NCBI GenBank assembly: GCA_000697355.1
Contig: JNEN01000871.1
Span: forward strand, 1 to 64,000
Source of the DNA: Syncephalastrum monosporum B8922
Taxonomy: Eukaryota; Mucoromycota; Mucoromycetes; Mucorales; Syncephalastraceae
DNA: 64,000 nucleotides
Reading direction: 5' to 3'
The notes below the pieces were generated by a model. The model had not been told where the DNA came from. It did no database searches and worked only from the letters and a program-made list of their open reading frames with translations. The first letter of the stretch is position 1. Each line of letters begins with the position of its first letter. The translations under genes and the position numbers were made by a program. Positions 41,106 to 52,380 of this stretch are shown one piece after another.

Positions 41106-43549
41106 ATGGCTCGCCACGATTCAGAAAGTCTCGAGTCCTTTTCCCAGCTTCTGAAAGCGAGAATCTTCTATGGCAATGTCAATTATGCAGAATGGCTTCT
41201 CAACAGCATGGTCCATGCCACCTTACCAATTCAGCCCGTTTTTGTACACGCCATTCGCGAATTCGTGTCAAGGTAAACACGATCCAGCTTGCCTTTTTTT
41301 TTTTTCGGTTTGCAGAAAAATAACGCGTCCACAGTGTCTTTGTCGTCGATAAAGTCCATCGTATTCCAGAGGAAGCGATGATGCCCTATTTTGATGCGAA
41401 CGAGACACGGCAACCGACACCGGCCCAAGTGCTTCTCTTGTTTTATATCATGTCTTTCAACGAGACGTTCCTTACGTTCAAGACCGACACCAAACTTGTC
41501 ATGACGTACCCTGAAGCAACCGATCACCAGCAGGAATACTCGCCCGAACTCCTGCAACGGATACCGGTGCGCATCATCCTGAACCATATCGAGTCCTACA
41601 ATGCCGGTGAGGCGTACAAGGGCATCTATCCCGATTTCATCTCCATGACAGCCAACATGTATCCTGAGCTCTTTGATGTCACTGCTCTATTGCTCAAAGA
41701 AGGCAACGAGCCTGACGTTTACCAAGACGTGCAACCGTAAGTCATCTGTTCACTCTTTATCTCTCTTTCTCGACTCCCTCTCAAATCCTTTGTAACCATG
41801 AAACAAGGCTCCAAAGAATTACTCTCGAAGAACTTCATGTCTTGCTCGACAATGTCCACGAGCGAACCGATAAATTATTGACAGGTGAGAACAAACAAAA
41901 GTCATCTCTGTCATTTGCTGAAACTCATTTGCTACCTTTTTTCTAGCCCTGCGCTATCTCGAATCTTTCACGTCGCCCCAAGTCGTGCCGTATGCCGAAG
42001 CGGTGGTCATGCGTCTCTTGCCCTTGTGCCTTTACAACGAGTCAGTACAAAAGAAACTGAATCACAGAAGACAGTCTCCCTCGAACATGCATCTCACCGT
42101 CTCTTGCTTAGACAACTGGATGAACGCATCATTGCTGGGTTTCTGTCGCTATGGGAGACGCTTGACTGCATCATACCCCATGAGCTTTGGACCATGACCA
42201 TCAAGGCCAACCAAGACAAAACACTACCTGAACCGTAAGTGCTTGTATCATCCACACGTGTTGAGATTCTCACGGCAAGTTAGACAAGAATTGACTTTTG
42301 ATCTGCTGGTCCGAGAACCACTGCTTATGTTTAAATGTGACCTGCGGATATTCCGGTCCAAGCACTTGTTACCCATGTGGCTCCATGTATGTAAAAAGAT
42401 GAAAAAAAAAAAAAAAACAGGAAAGAAAGAGGAAGAGTAGTCAAGGATTCACATGGACATTTTTTCGCAAGATAATTGGGTGCCTCCGCGTGTCCTCAAA
42501 ACACAGGATATGGCGACGCTACCATACACAGCAGACCGAGGCAAGTTCTATCATGCAAGTGGCTCTGCGTAGTATATTCATTATCTACTAGATCACCATC
42601 CGAAACGTGATGGCTCTCGTCAATGCGCAAGACTCGGCCATGATCCAGCTACTGCTCCAGTTCTGTTTGCCGGCGGAAGATGGCCAGGAACCCGACGACC
42701 CAGGCAAGTTGCGTGTGTGTGAAACGCTCTTCATCATGTGGCTCACATCCTAGTGCTTCGTGTCCTCAGAAAAACTCCGAATGGCACAAACTCAAATCTG
42801 TCAGTTTATTCATGGCGTGTTTGCGGACGGCGATCGGGATAACCTGCTGGCCAAAATATTGCATTTCCAGACCTATTCTATCAAGCTCATACCCATCGTA
42901 GTCGACCTGATCCCATCCTTGTGTACGTACACTATGACAACAACAAAAAACAGCTGATCAAATGTGGTTTTCTTTATATGTAGATATTGCATTCTCATTC
43001 CTACCCGAATTACTACGTCAACCCCAGCCAGAGAAACAGGTGTTTGCCATCCTCCTTGCATGCCATTTGTGTAAAAAGTATCCCATTGAGAATTAGTATG
43101 TCGAACTGGATCCCATTTTTCCCTCGGCTTTAAGCTCACAGATTTTCCCCCTGTTAGCCTCACCACCACCGTCAAACATGCGCTGCCACGATTACTCAAG
43201 CTGGCGTTTGCACCGGTCGCACCGAATGCACCCTCCGTGTGCGTACCCTCCGAATACCTTGTACAAGCCATTCCCGCCTTTGTTTACCTAGCAGAAGCTT
43301 ATCCAGACGCCTGCGCCAGCATTCTGGAGGTGTATCAGGGTAAGTCCGGGTCTCATCCTTATAAAGACAAGACTCACGCAAAACGAGTTAGAGATTGCAC
43401 AGGGTCTGCCAAGACCAGAGGAATACATGCAGCAGCAGGCCAACAGCAAGATTATTCTGGTGCTTCAATGTCACCAAACCCTTAAAAACGCGCGGGACGC
43501 GGTCAACGCCATCCAGGAAAGCAAAGAAAAAGAGCAAGGACAGGTATAA
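41106..43549 (+). CDS. INTS2: Integrator complex subunit 2, C-terminal-half form
   Basis: Integrator is the metazoan-type complex that cleaves snRNA and attenuated mRNAs co-transcriptionally at RNA polymerase II. Around ten short exons. The segments line up with the C-terminal half of animal INTS2: [20 protein letters not shown] with human QLLVLYYILSYEEALL, then LIPYAEVL-like [68 protein letters not shown] and [23 protein letters not shown] 41106 leads into [20 protein letters not shown], equivalent to human ~residue 600, so the first ~550 residues of the ~1200-residue animal protein are absent. The stop at 43547-43549 is 9 bp from the stop of the opposing SOSS-B-like gene. Confidence 0.88.
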
Positions 43550-43558
43550 ATAAAGTTC

Positions 43559-44082
43559 TCAAGTGAGCCGCCGCTCGTATTGCATGTTGGACATGTTGGG
43601 TAAATCGTCAGTCACAATAAGGTCACTCGAATGGCTATTTATGTCAAGCAATTGACATTGGTGGGCGTCGAGTGCTACTAGGCTCATGGGGCCACCGCTG
43701 CCGCGACTGGTTCTGTCGGTGACCTGAGTATACGCACGCGTGATATGCACACGCTCGCCGGACTTGAGGTCTTTTTATGGCCATCCACCGTGAGATCCTC
43801 ACAACATAAATGTGCATATCTTTCTTTTTTTTTCTTACTTTGGCGTGTATGGAAAAGAATACTAGCGGACGCGTCTGCCACGAGATAGGTCCGCACTTGG
43901 TCGTACGGAGGATCGTCTAAGGCCATAAATCATTAGACAAAAGGCAAAGGCAACATGGGCTCGAGAGACGCGTGGCCTTAAACCAAGCATATACCTGCTT
44001 CAAGGGTCATCAGCTTGTGTACTACCTGGACGGTGAGGTCAATGCCATACTGATCTGGTCTCAGAGATGCAATGGTCGGCAT
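43559..44082 (-). CDS. single-stranded DNA-binding OB-fold protein, SOSS-B/NABP-like
   Basis: Three exons, 44082-43995, 43916-43839 and 43770-43559, join in phase to 125 residues. The order of elements follows human SOSS-B1: an initial LRPDQYGIDLTVQVVHKL strand pair, then a loop, VRTYLVADASASILF (human VRTCKVADKTGSINISVW), LKSGERVHITRAYTQV (human IQPGDIIRLTKGYASV), and a terminal strand followed by DLPNMSN where human has EVPNFSE. In animals SOSS-B pairs with Integrator subunit INTS3 in the SOSS ssDNA-repair complex. The assignment rests on this motif order; other small OB-fold families are possible. It lies tail-to-tail with INTS2. Confidence 0.72.
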
Positions 44083-44416
44083 GGAATCGTGGGTTGCCTG
44101 AGTGAGTGAACTGTGTATCTAGAAGGGAAGAACCTGCTCGGTTTCAAAGCATGGTGACACGAAACATGCATAAAGCGTCACCGGGTAACACATTCCTGAA
44201 TCTCCACCCCTACTTGTTCAGGAAGGAGACGCAATCCAAACACACACAAAAGAGAGCGGAACGGATTCACATAACTCTACACAGATGACGCTGATCTGTC
44301 TATTGGGAAGGACACATCAACCTATTAAGAACCTCGCCTGCATGTTATAACTGTACCGAGATGTCACATCAAACGAGTCTATGGGAGATCGTAATGAGAG
44401 TTATCTTGTATATGTA

Positions 44417-44447
<31 letters not shown>

Positions 44448-45211
44448 GTAGGTTCCTCTTACTGGCTGCTGTACCTGAATCAACACAGTGCCCCTGTCCA
44501 AGCATCACATGAAGAAGAGGAGAAACTAAGAAGGACACAAATGACCTTGCAGAAAATGGACTGCTTGCAGATATGAGCCTGCTAATGCGCGATACATATG
44601 TGTTCGATCTAAAAGACAAATAGTAATATACAACCCAAAATACTTTGTGTTGATGCACTATCGTGAGAAGGCACACATTTCAATTTTGAGGAGGGACGAG
44701 GTCAAGCTCAATGACTTCAACGACTGCGTAACTGACATCTTGGGATGATACGTAGATGATACGTAAAATGGATCTCGAATGTCCTTATTTAGACATGCAT
44801 GTGGAGCGTCATGGATGCAAGCAAGGTTGGTCAAATGATCCAGGCCAGTTGCCCGCCAAAAAAAAAAAAAAAAAAAAAAAAGGTAAAGCGAAAAAAATAA
44901 CAAACTGCAATGCAAGAAGCACGTACATGATACGCACTTGCATATACACTCCACACATTTCGGCACGATATCACTCTGCCAAGATGTCCACCTCTTGTGT
45001 ATTTTTTTGTGGCCGCACGATAAAGCATACATGTAGGAGAAAGCGAAAAAAAAAAGATCCTGTGCTAAAATTTGTAGATGATGCGCAGCGAATGATGCAT
45101 GCTCTGCATACAACTCGCAGCAAAGTAAAAAAGAAAGATGAGAAGAGAAAAGGGTAGGATATAAAGAGTGAGGAAAAAGATAAGTACATCGAAAGAGGGG
45201 AATAAACTATA
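44083..45211. other. intergenic with microsatellite and homopolymer, no gene called
   Basis: 1.1 kb between the SOSS-B-like start and the Dma-type gene end. It contains a GTATGT hexamer repeat (44405-44450) and an A23 run (about 44859-44881). A minus-strand stretch ending in a stop at about 44680 reads IYVSSQDVSYAVVEVIELDL, which looks protein-like, but no upstream exon could be joined. Confidence 0.4.
44405..44450. repeat. GTATGT hexanucleotide microsatellite
   Basis: About seven tandem GTGTAT/TATGTG units, intergenic. It generates spurious Tyr-Val and Thr-His open frames on the two strands. Confidence 0.9.
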
Positions 45212-47253
45212 TTACAGGTGAAGACCTGGGAGGGCAGGAACTGCCGCAGGCCGTGGAGGTTCTTCCACAATGTCATCGAGGGCAATATTAGATAGATGGA
45301 GGGAAAGGTAGTTCGTAAAGGAACGTGGACTCGACGAGGGCGATGCAGAGCCAGAAGACGATGCCGTAGGCCGGTCATCCAGATCTTCTTCATCGCTGCT
45401 ATTCATGTTGTTGTGGTTTGGGTAGGAGAGCGGGCGAGATGGATTCAGTTCGTTGGCGTTGCCAGCGGAAGAGCGGGATTTGCGCATGGTGGAAGTAGGC
45501 GTCGTGACCACCGCCGGCTTGCGCTTTTCTGAGAAGGCCATTTTGAGTTTGTCAACCAAGTTGGCCGCACTCAGACGACGTTCCGAGGATGATCCAAGGA
45601 CGGAGCGGCGTGACGGAGGCGACGAAGACGGTGGCGGCGAGGCTGACGACTGCTGTTGCTGCTGTTGCTGCTGTGGCTGACCATTTTCGAGAGCGGCGCG
45701 ACCTTGTTCGTCCTCCTCGTCAAACACAAACGTAGCACGGCGATCGGGGAGCGGATGGTTAGGTGCGTTATCTGTAACAAGAAAAATAGGTGAGTTTTCG
45801 TGTTTGCAACAAACAAGCACTTCACTTTTTTGCCATCCGTCGTCGTGTGCACGCGCGCGTTGCTATTTTTAAACGCCCTCCCCCCCCTCTCTCTCCCCGA
45901 TGGACCCCCAAAAGGAAACGCCAAAGAAAAAAAATGACATTACATACCTTCAAATGACGGAGACGGGATGAGGGTGGATGATAACGGTGGCTCAGATGAG
46001 GCAGGCGGCGAAGGCGACGAGGATGACACAGATGCAGAAGGTTCGAGGGCCTCTCCACCCGCACTGGCTGCACCCGAAGCAGCTGAATCCGCCTCCTCGC
46101 GGCTCTCCTGCGGCGCGATGCTCTGAGGGGCGTGCGTATGCTGAGAATGGATCCGTGAGAGGCCATACTTTTCAATAACTTCTTCGGTCTCGACAGCAAC
46201 GCTGGCCTCGAGATCCGAGTAGCAGCGGCAGATCGGGCATTGGAAACCAGGGTAGCTTTGTAAGAGGGGTCGAATGCACTTGAAGTGGTAGCTGTGGGAG
46301 CAAGGAGCAACAAACAAGGCTTGAAAGGGGGTCAGGGCATAGAGACAGATGCAGCATTCGTCAATCTGAATATCCGAGGATGGCTCGCTTGGGCTGGCTG
46401 CTGTGTGAGGATGTGTGTTGATGACGGAGGAAGGGCTGCTCATGGTAGCTGTCATCGAACGCAGGTTGTTAAAGGCCGACATGCTGTACGAAAGCGGGCG
46501 GGGTTTCTTGGTGCGGTTCAGCTCGAAGCGCATCTTGACGGCGCGATAAATTTCATCGATGCCGCCTTGGTAGTCGACGCCGAGCTGAACGATGTCTCCG
46601 TCATGTATCTCGATGGCCCGGCTCTCTTGGTTGGCCAAGCTCAAGCGCACATGGTTGACAAAGGTCCCCGACGACGATTTGGTGTCTCGCAAGTACAACT
46701 AAGAATACATAAGACTTTAGTGTGACCCTCTCACATGGGCATAGAAGCTCTCTTGTCTTTTTTGTAACACACATTGAGCACAGCGCACAACTCTCACGCC
46801 AGTGTCCATCTGATCACGGTACCTCCAGTCTCTCCCCCCCCCCCGCACTTTTTTTTGAATTCGAGCTTAACTCCCGCCGCACCACACGCATCACACAGAA
46901 TGAAAACAACAACCCACACATACCTTCCCGTCTGGGCCAAGCCAGAGCTCACAATGTGATCGCGAAACGACCTTGCTCTTGAAGGAAATATGATTGCTTG
47001 AGATGGCTCGATCCGTGAAACGGCCAATTTTGATGATAGCAGCAGTCTGTAGCTCGCGCTCCACAACGTCAAAGATCAGGCTCCGGCTGGGGTTGTCGAT
47101 ACTAGGCACGATTCGCATATGCATGGTATGGTTCACGCCGTGTGAGGAAGCAGACGAGGTGGGTGGTGAAATCGACGCTGAGGCTGCAGGCTGCTGATCG
47201 CCATCTCTATCAGAGTACTGCGTCGCCATAGCCATGCAAAGAAAGTCGGCCAT
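45212..47253 (-). CDS. DMA1: FHA-RING E3 ubiquitin ligase, Dma1/Dma2 type
   Basis: Yeast Dma proteins are FHA-RING ligases acting in the spindle-position checkpoint and septin/cytokinesis control. Three exons: 47253 to about 46924, about 46699 to 45948, and about 45772 to 45212. The FHA domain starts at IIKIGRFTDRAISSNHISF, has the phosphothreonine-binding SRSHCELWLG, and continues after intron 1 with LYLRDTKSSSGTFVNHVRL. The RING finger is C3H2C3: CCICLYALTPFQALFVAPC, then HSYHFKC and CPICR. The C-terminal ~190 residues are low-complexity (Gln run, Ser/Pro-rich, an acidic SSDEEDLDD). This extension is longer than in the yeast proteins. Confidence 0.92.
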
Positions 47254-47816
47254 TGTGTTGTAGGTTTTCTTTATGTTTCTTTTGCTCAGGAGGTAAGAGG
47301 AAATGGAATGAAAAGAACAAACATGATGCGGCGCATCCTCTTTTTAAAGCGGGATAAGCGCCAGTTCCATGGTTGCCTAATTGGGTTAGTCAATCAGTCC
47401 AAAAAATGACGAGGGACGCTTGAGCAAAATAGGCGCCTCACCGCACGCATACATACAATGAAGGAAAACTGAGCCCTTTATCTTTACGACAACGTCACTT
47501 TATTTGCGGTGTCACCCTGCTTGACTAAATCGCAAATACCAAACCAGATATGCCTTTTTCCTCTCTGTCTCTTCTAAAATAGCGATACAAAGCACAGCCC
47601 TTGGATGATGAAGTCTGTTACTGGGACGAGTTGAGTCCGAAAGGGAACCAGTGGGAAGGAGACAAAAAAAGGCACCAGGCAAAAGGAACGGCGTCATGTT
47701 ACACGAATGGAGCACCCAATGGGGACAGGACCAACCCACTGTAAACTGCTGTGGAGCGGGAGCTGAAAGAAAAAGACTGAGAGACATCCCCTGCCGCACC
47801 CAATCACTTGGCTTCA

Positions 47817-47894
47817 CTATTTTGGAATCCGCTGATTGATCTGCGACATCCCATAGTCCTTCATTGCCACCTGAGCATTCTGAGACGCATCATC
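47817..47894 (-). CDS. possible terminal exon of an unrecognised gene
   Basis: Reading the minus strand, a T-rich tract and an AG acceptor at about 47895 are followed by 25 codons and TAG. The residues include NAQVAMKDYGMSQINQRIPK and look strongly protein-like. No family is recognised and no upstream exon could be joined with confidence. Weak evidence: it may be chance. Confidence 0.25.
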   Translation of the reverse strand, partial: DDASQNAQVAMKDYGMSQINQRIPK

Positions 47895-48392
47895 CTTGAG
47901 TCACAAAAAAAGTAATAATAAAAAAAAAGTCGGCGTAGCGATGATCATTCTGCTTCCATTGTCACCTTTAGAATAGAATAGAGTTGACGTAGGTTATTTT
48001 TATACAATGATAACAAACAAGCAGCAGGTGGATGAATTTGGATTTCAAGGAGAAATCAATGGCGTAAAGAATCAGACCACTTTTTCTCTTACTGTCGTTG
48101 CATGAGCATGTCACTTTATTTTCTTAAGCAGCACCAGGCCCACACATGCACATGTTTTAAAGTCGGGGTGCCCTGACTCTTTTTCTCTTTGGATTTACAG
48201 TCAAACCGAGCCAACCAGACAAAGGATCGACATGAACTAGGACCGGCTTGTTTGAGGCGACTGCTTTTTCTTGATCCGACAGGTGCGTGTTTGTGTGAAA
48301 GACAAGATTGCCAAGAAAACATTACACCGTCTGTCATTATGCCTAAATAGTATTCGAGAGTGGTGCAACCCTGTCAAGAGCGCTGCCCTTAA

Positions 48393-48466
48393 CACCCGCC
48401 GGTGGATGTACCCTCGTTTAACAGGCAAGGGCCGGTCAAAAACCGGTTATGGAGTCCACCAAGGTG
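48393..48466 (+). ncRNA. candidate structured RNA (three-way junction)
   Basis: The segment folds into nested helices by eye. CACC (48393-48396) pairs with GGTG (48463-48466), and GGTGGA (48401-48406) with TCCACC (48455-48460). Inside lie CCCT/AGGG (48411-48414 with 48428-48431) and an adjacent hairpin CCGGT/ACCGG (48432-48436 with 48442-48446). The two inner helices abut, as in a coaxially stacked junction. No known RNA family was recognised, and strand is arbitrary because Watson-Crick helices exist on both. Confidence 0.25.
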
Positions 48467-49889
48467 ATCATATAGACATGAGAGGCATACACCGCCTTTT
48501 TCTCATTTGCTATGAATATATGTACTATGCGTCCTCGATATGCCTGTACACTATGGCCCCTATAGTAGTAGTAGTAGACCTCGTACATGGTTAATGATGA
48601 CCAGGATTGTAATGGTAAATAAAAGCTTGACGACAAAAGGCGGGGGTCATGAATGCGCTCCTTTATTTTAATTTGTCTTTTTTCATTATCTGCGAGTATG
48701 ATTCTGATGCTTTTTTTTATCATCTGCTGCACATACACTTTATGCTTGCACTCTCCTTCTTCCTTCGGTCAATACGCACAGACTTCCGTCCGCGCCCGCC
48801 TTTTTTTATTTTGGTTTTGTTTTCTTTGATTTGCCCTGTCTTCTGACGATGCGCGGCTTCTGAGCACCTGTCTACTTCTTTTTTCCTTGTTTCTGCTTGT
48901 GAGGTCCTCACGACGCCCGGCGCTGTCCTCTCATGTGGTGTGCCAGACCATAAAAGGAGGATCATATCAGATATACGTTACTTCCGTGATTCAGCATCAT
49001 TCAATAGGTGCATTCCATCCATGGATAAAAAAGAAAGAGTTGTGGTATTCCATCGTCATTTTCCATACGGTTTCACCCGTCTATAAGGATAGTAATGGCG
49101 ATGAAGCTATCAGATGCCGTTGCTAGAATAAAGAAGATGTAACACTTCGTACAATACGTTTCAAATCAATCTATATCACAAACGCACACTATGAAATCAT
49201 TGACTCGACCGAATGTAGGGAATACAAGTATTCGTTCTTCGAACTTTTGATTATTTCGTCGTAGACTACCGTTTTAGGTAGGGCGGCTAAAAAGTACGCA
49301 GGAGCGATCCTGTGATTGATTTCAAGGAGAGAGACTGAGACCAAGAAGCCAATGAGCCATGAGGTTTGGGTTCTTTGTGACACGAGAGGTCGAGGTATAC
49401 TTTTTTTTTTTGTGATCACAAGCAAATACTAGATAACTACATCAAATACGCAGCTGGTTACATATGAGGCAGCTTACGAGCCCGCAAGACTTGTTTGTAA
49501 CCAGATAGCATAGTAAGATTACAATAAATATACAGGAGAGGAAGGGACGGCAGCAGTAAGCGACGTACTGCAGTCATTACTTACAACACTACTACTCCTG
49601 AAAGAAAATAAAATAGCAACTTTTAAAGGATGGCTGTTACCATGGTGACAGTCCACATTCGCTGATTTAGTGAACGAGGGAGCTTGTAATACTCTACAAG
49701 CGCTGATGGTCCAATCCAAGAAGACCACTTCGTTACGCATTTCCGTATTTGGGCAGCACACCGAGTGGTGAATTTACGAGTCACTTCTTTGCCAAAATTT
49801 GGGAGTGACGCAGCACCCTTTTTTTTTTTTTTTTTTTTTGCAAGTCGCCCTTTTCTCGAGGAAAGAGACAAAGAAGAGAGAAAGCGATC

Positions 49890-51733
49890 ATGGACAAATC
49901 TGCTGATCAAAGACGCAACAAGTACAAGAACAAGGATGCTTTTCAAAGCGACCAGGTGCGCAGTCGTCGTCAGAAGCATACGGTGGAGATTCGCAAGCAG
50001 AAGCGTGAGGAAAATCTGTCCAAGCGTCGCAACATGTCGATGAATCCTGCTGTGTCCATGTCCGACAGCGAAGACGAGTTTGACGCTCAGGCTGAACCTG
50101 AGGTAAATAGAGGGAGAGGAAATAGAGCAGAGATTGCAACCGAACGAGAAAGGATCGCTCATTTTGAAATTAGATCAACACCATGCTGCAGCAGTTGGTG
50201 GAGCAGGTGAACTCGCCCGATGTCGAGAACCAGTACAATGCCACGACGCGTTTCCGCAAGTTGCTGTCCAAAGAGCGCAACCCGCCTATCCAGCATGTCA
50301 TTGCCACCGGTGTTGTTCCCAAGTTTGTCGAGTTCTTGACTTCCCGCCATAGTCTTTTGCAGGTGCGTCTTGGATTCATTATTTTTAATTTTTGATTGGA
50401 CACGGATTGTACTGACCTGCTGCATAGTTTGAAGCCGCTTGGGCCCTTACCAACATCGCCTCTGGTACCTCCGACCAGACGCTCATTGTGGTCGAGTCCG
50501 GTGCTGTTCCCATCTTTGTGCAGCTCCTTGCCAGTGAGGTCATGGACGTGAAGGAGCAGGTAAGCGTGGTCCCAATCGTATGAGGGTAGGTTCATTCATG
50601 CATGTATATAGGCGGTGTGGGCCCTGGGTAACATTGCGGGCGACAGCTCTGATTTCCGTGACTTTGTTCTCAAGTCGGGTGCACTGGGTCCGCTGCTGAC
50701 CATCCTCAACGAGAGCCACAAGGCATCCATGCATCGTAACGCTACTTGGACCTTGTCTAATCTGTGCCGTGGCAAGGCCCCTCAGCCTGACTGGCAGCTC
50801 GTAAGTCTTTTGAGTGCAGGGTGTGTGGCGCAGTATAGTGATCTCATGTTCGTCTTTCTTTTCTAGGTTGCACCCGCTCTTCCCGTGTTGGCTAAGCTCA
50901 TCTACTCGTCGGACGAGGAGGTCCTCATTGATGCTTGCTGGGCCATCTCGTACCTCTCGGACGGCACGAACGACAAGATTCAGCACGTGATTGAATCCGG
51001 TGTCTGCCGCCGCCTTGTCGAACTCTTGATGCACCCTTCGGCCTCGGTGCAGACGCCCGCGTTGCGTTCGGTGGGCAACATTGTGACTGGTGATGATCTG
51101 CAGACGCAGGTGGTCATCAACTGTGGTGTCCTGCCCGCATTGCTTGCCCTCCTGAGCAGCCCAAAGGAGACTATTCGCAAGGAAGCGTGTTGGACCATCT
51201 CCAACATTACAGCCGGTAACGTGGACCAGATCCAGTCCGTGATCGACAACAACATTGTTCCGGTTTTGGTGCACACGCTGTCTGCCGCGGACCTGAAGAC
51301 GCGCAAAGAGGCGTGCTGGGCCATTGTCAACGCGACGTCGGGCGGCATGAGCAAGCCTCAGCAGATCCAATACATTGTGTCACAAGGCTGCATCAAGCCC
51401 TTGTGCGATATCCTGCAAACCATGGATAACCGCATTATCCAGGTTGCGTTGGACGGTCTCGAGAATATCCTCAAGGTCGGTGAACTGGAAAAGGAAAGCA
51501 GTGTGGAGGGCATCAACCAGTACTCGCTCTTCATTGAGGAGTGTGGTGGCATGGAGACGATCCACGAGCTTCAGAACCACGAGAACCATGAGATCTATCG
51601 CAAGGCGTACGAAATCATCGATCGCTACTTCAACGAGGGCGAAGACGCGGACGAGATGGTTGGTGAAGATGCGGAAGCCTTTACTTTCCAGAACAGTGTC
51701 AACGCACCCCAGGGCGGTTTCAACTTCCAGTAA
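49890..51733 (+). CDS. SRP1: importin subunit alpha (karyopherin alpha, Srp1)
   Basis: Adaptor that binds classical nuclear localisation signals and hands cargo to importin beta. Five exons, starting at ATG 49890. The N-terminal importin-beta-binding domain is Arg/Lys-rich ([11 protein letters not shown]...[18 protein letters not shown]). Ten armadillo repeats follow, with the NLS-binding W...N ladder visible as [60 protein letters not shown] and [12 protein letters not shown]. The acidic C-terminus ([17 protein letters not shown]) is the Cse1-binding tail. Length of about 530 residues matches the family. A T18 run lies just upstream. Confidence 0.97.
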
Positions 51734-52380
51734 TCTTCTCTTTCCCCCACATTGACATTCCCGCCTTTTTCTTTTCTTTTTTACTTTCTTCTGATTTCTT
51801 TCTCTCTCTCCACCTCTCAAACACACACACTCTCTCACTCTATCTTCCTTTCTCTCTCACTGTAAATCTTTTTTTTCTTTCTTCATTACTTGTACTGTTT
51901 TCTTTTTATCACCCTTCTGCACACACAGACCAATTACACGCACACACACACACACCCATTTTTACAGTTCTTACCCAGTACCCTTCCCCATTCGCATACA
52001 CACTCACACTCACACTCACACTTTCACTTCCACACACGTCCATCCCCAATGTCCAAAAGAAAGCTCCCTTTGGACTTTTTGATACTCTGTTAGTTTGCGT
52101 GATTTCCTTTTTTCAAAATGTTGAAGTGATTGATGATACGGGATACGAGATACGAGGAAAATGAGATAGTATAGTATAGTATAGTACAACATAGTATAGA
52201 ACAGGATACATGTTAATTATCTAGCAAGGTAAAACGTCACAGCACAAATTGACGTGAAGACGAGATAGAGCAGACCTTACCATATTTGGCATTAAAATCA
52301 GCTAGTATTTTATCCATAGTCACAAGAAGAGCAAATCCGCAAGCGAGAGTTTCTTTGGAATTGGTTTGCTTTTCTAAAGC
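51734..52380. other. 3' region of importin alpha and leader of the Sfp1-like gene
   Basis: Pyrimidine- and CA-rich DNA to about 52035 and a TATAG tandem patch (about 52165-52190). A short upstream ORF (52049-52093, 14 codons, MSKRKLPLDFLIL...) ends well before the zinc-finger gene and may act as a uORF if the transcript starts upstream of it. Confidence 0.4.

Larger units (their letters stand above)
47254..49889. other. longest gene-free stretch, with a possible terminal exon and a structured-RNA candidate
   Basis: 2.6 kb between the divergent Dma-type and importin alpha starts. Two signals inside are listed separately: a protein-like minus-strand exon ending at 47817, and a foldable segment at 48393-48466. 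A T18 run at about 49821-49838 lies just upstream of importin alpha. The rest shows only short unconserved frames. Confidence 0.4.

Noticed and set aside
44680..44757. minus-strand protein-like stretch ending in TGA (IYVSSQDVSYAVVEVIELDL)
   Set aside because: No acceptor-donor pair joins it to an upstream coding exon; kept only as an intergenic remark.
47605..47665. GATGATGA plus GAC/GTCCGAAA, resembling a C box or a hammerhead core
   Set aside because: The invariant CUGAUGA is not placed next to the stem, and no D box lies at a suitable distance.
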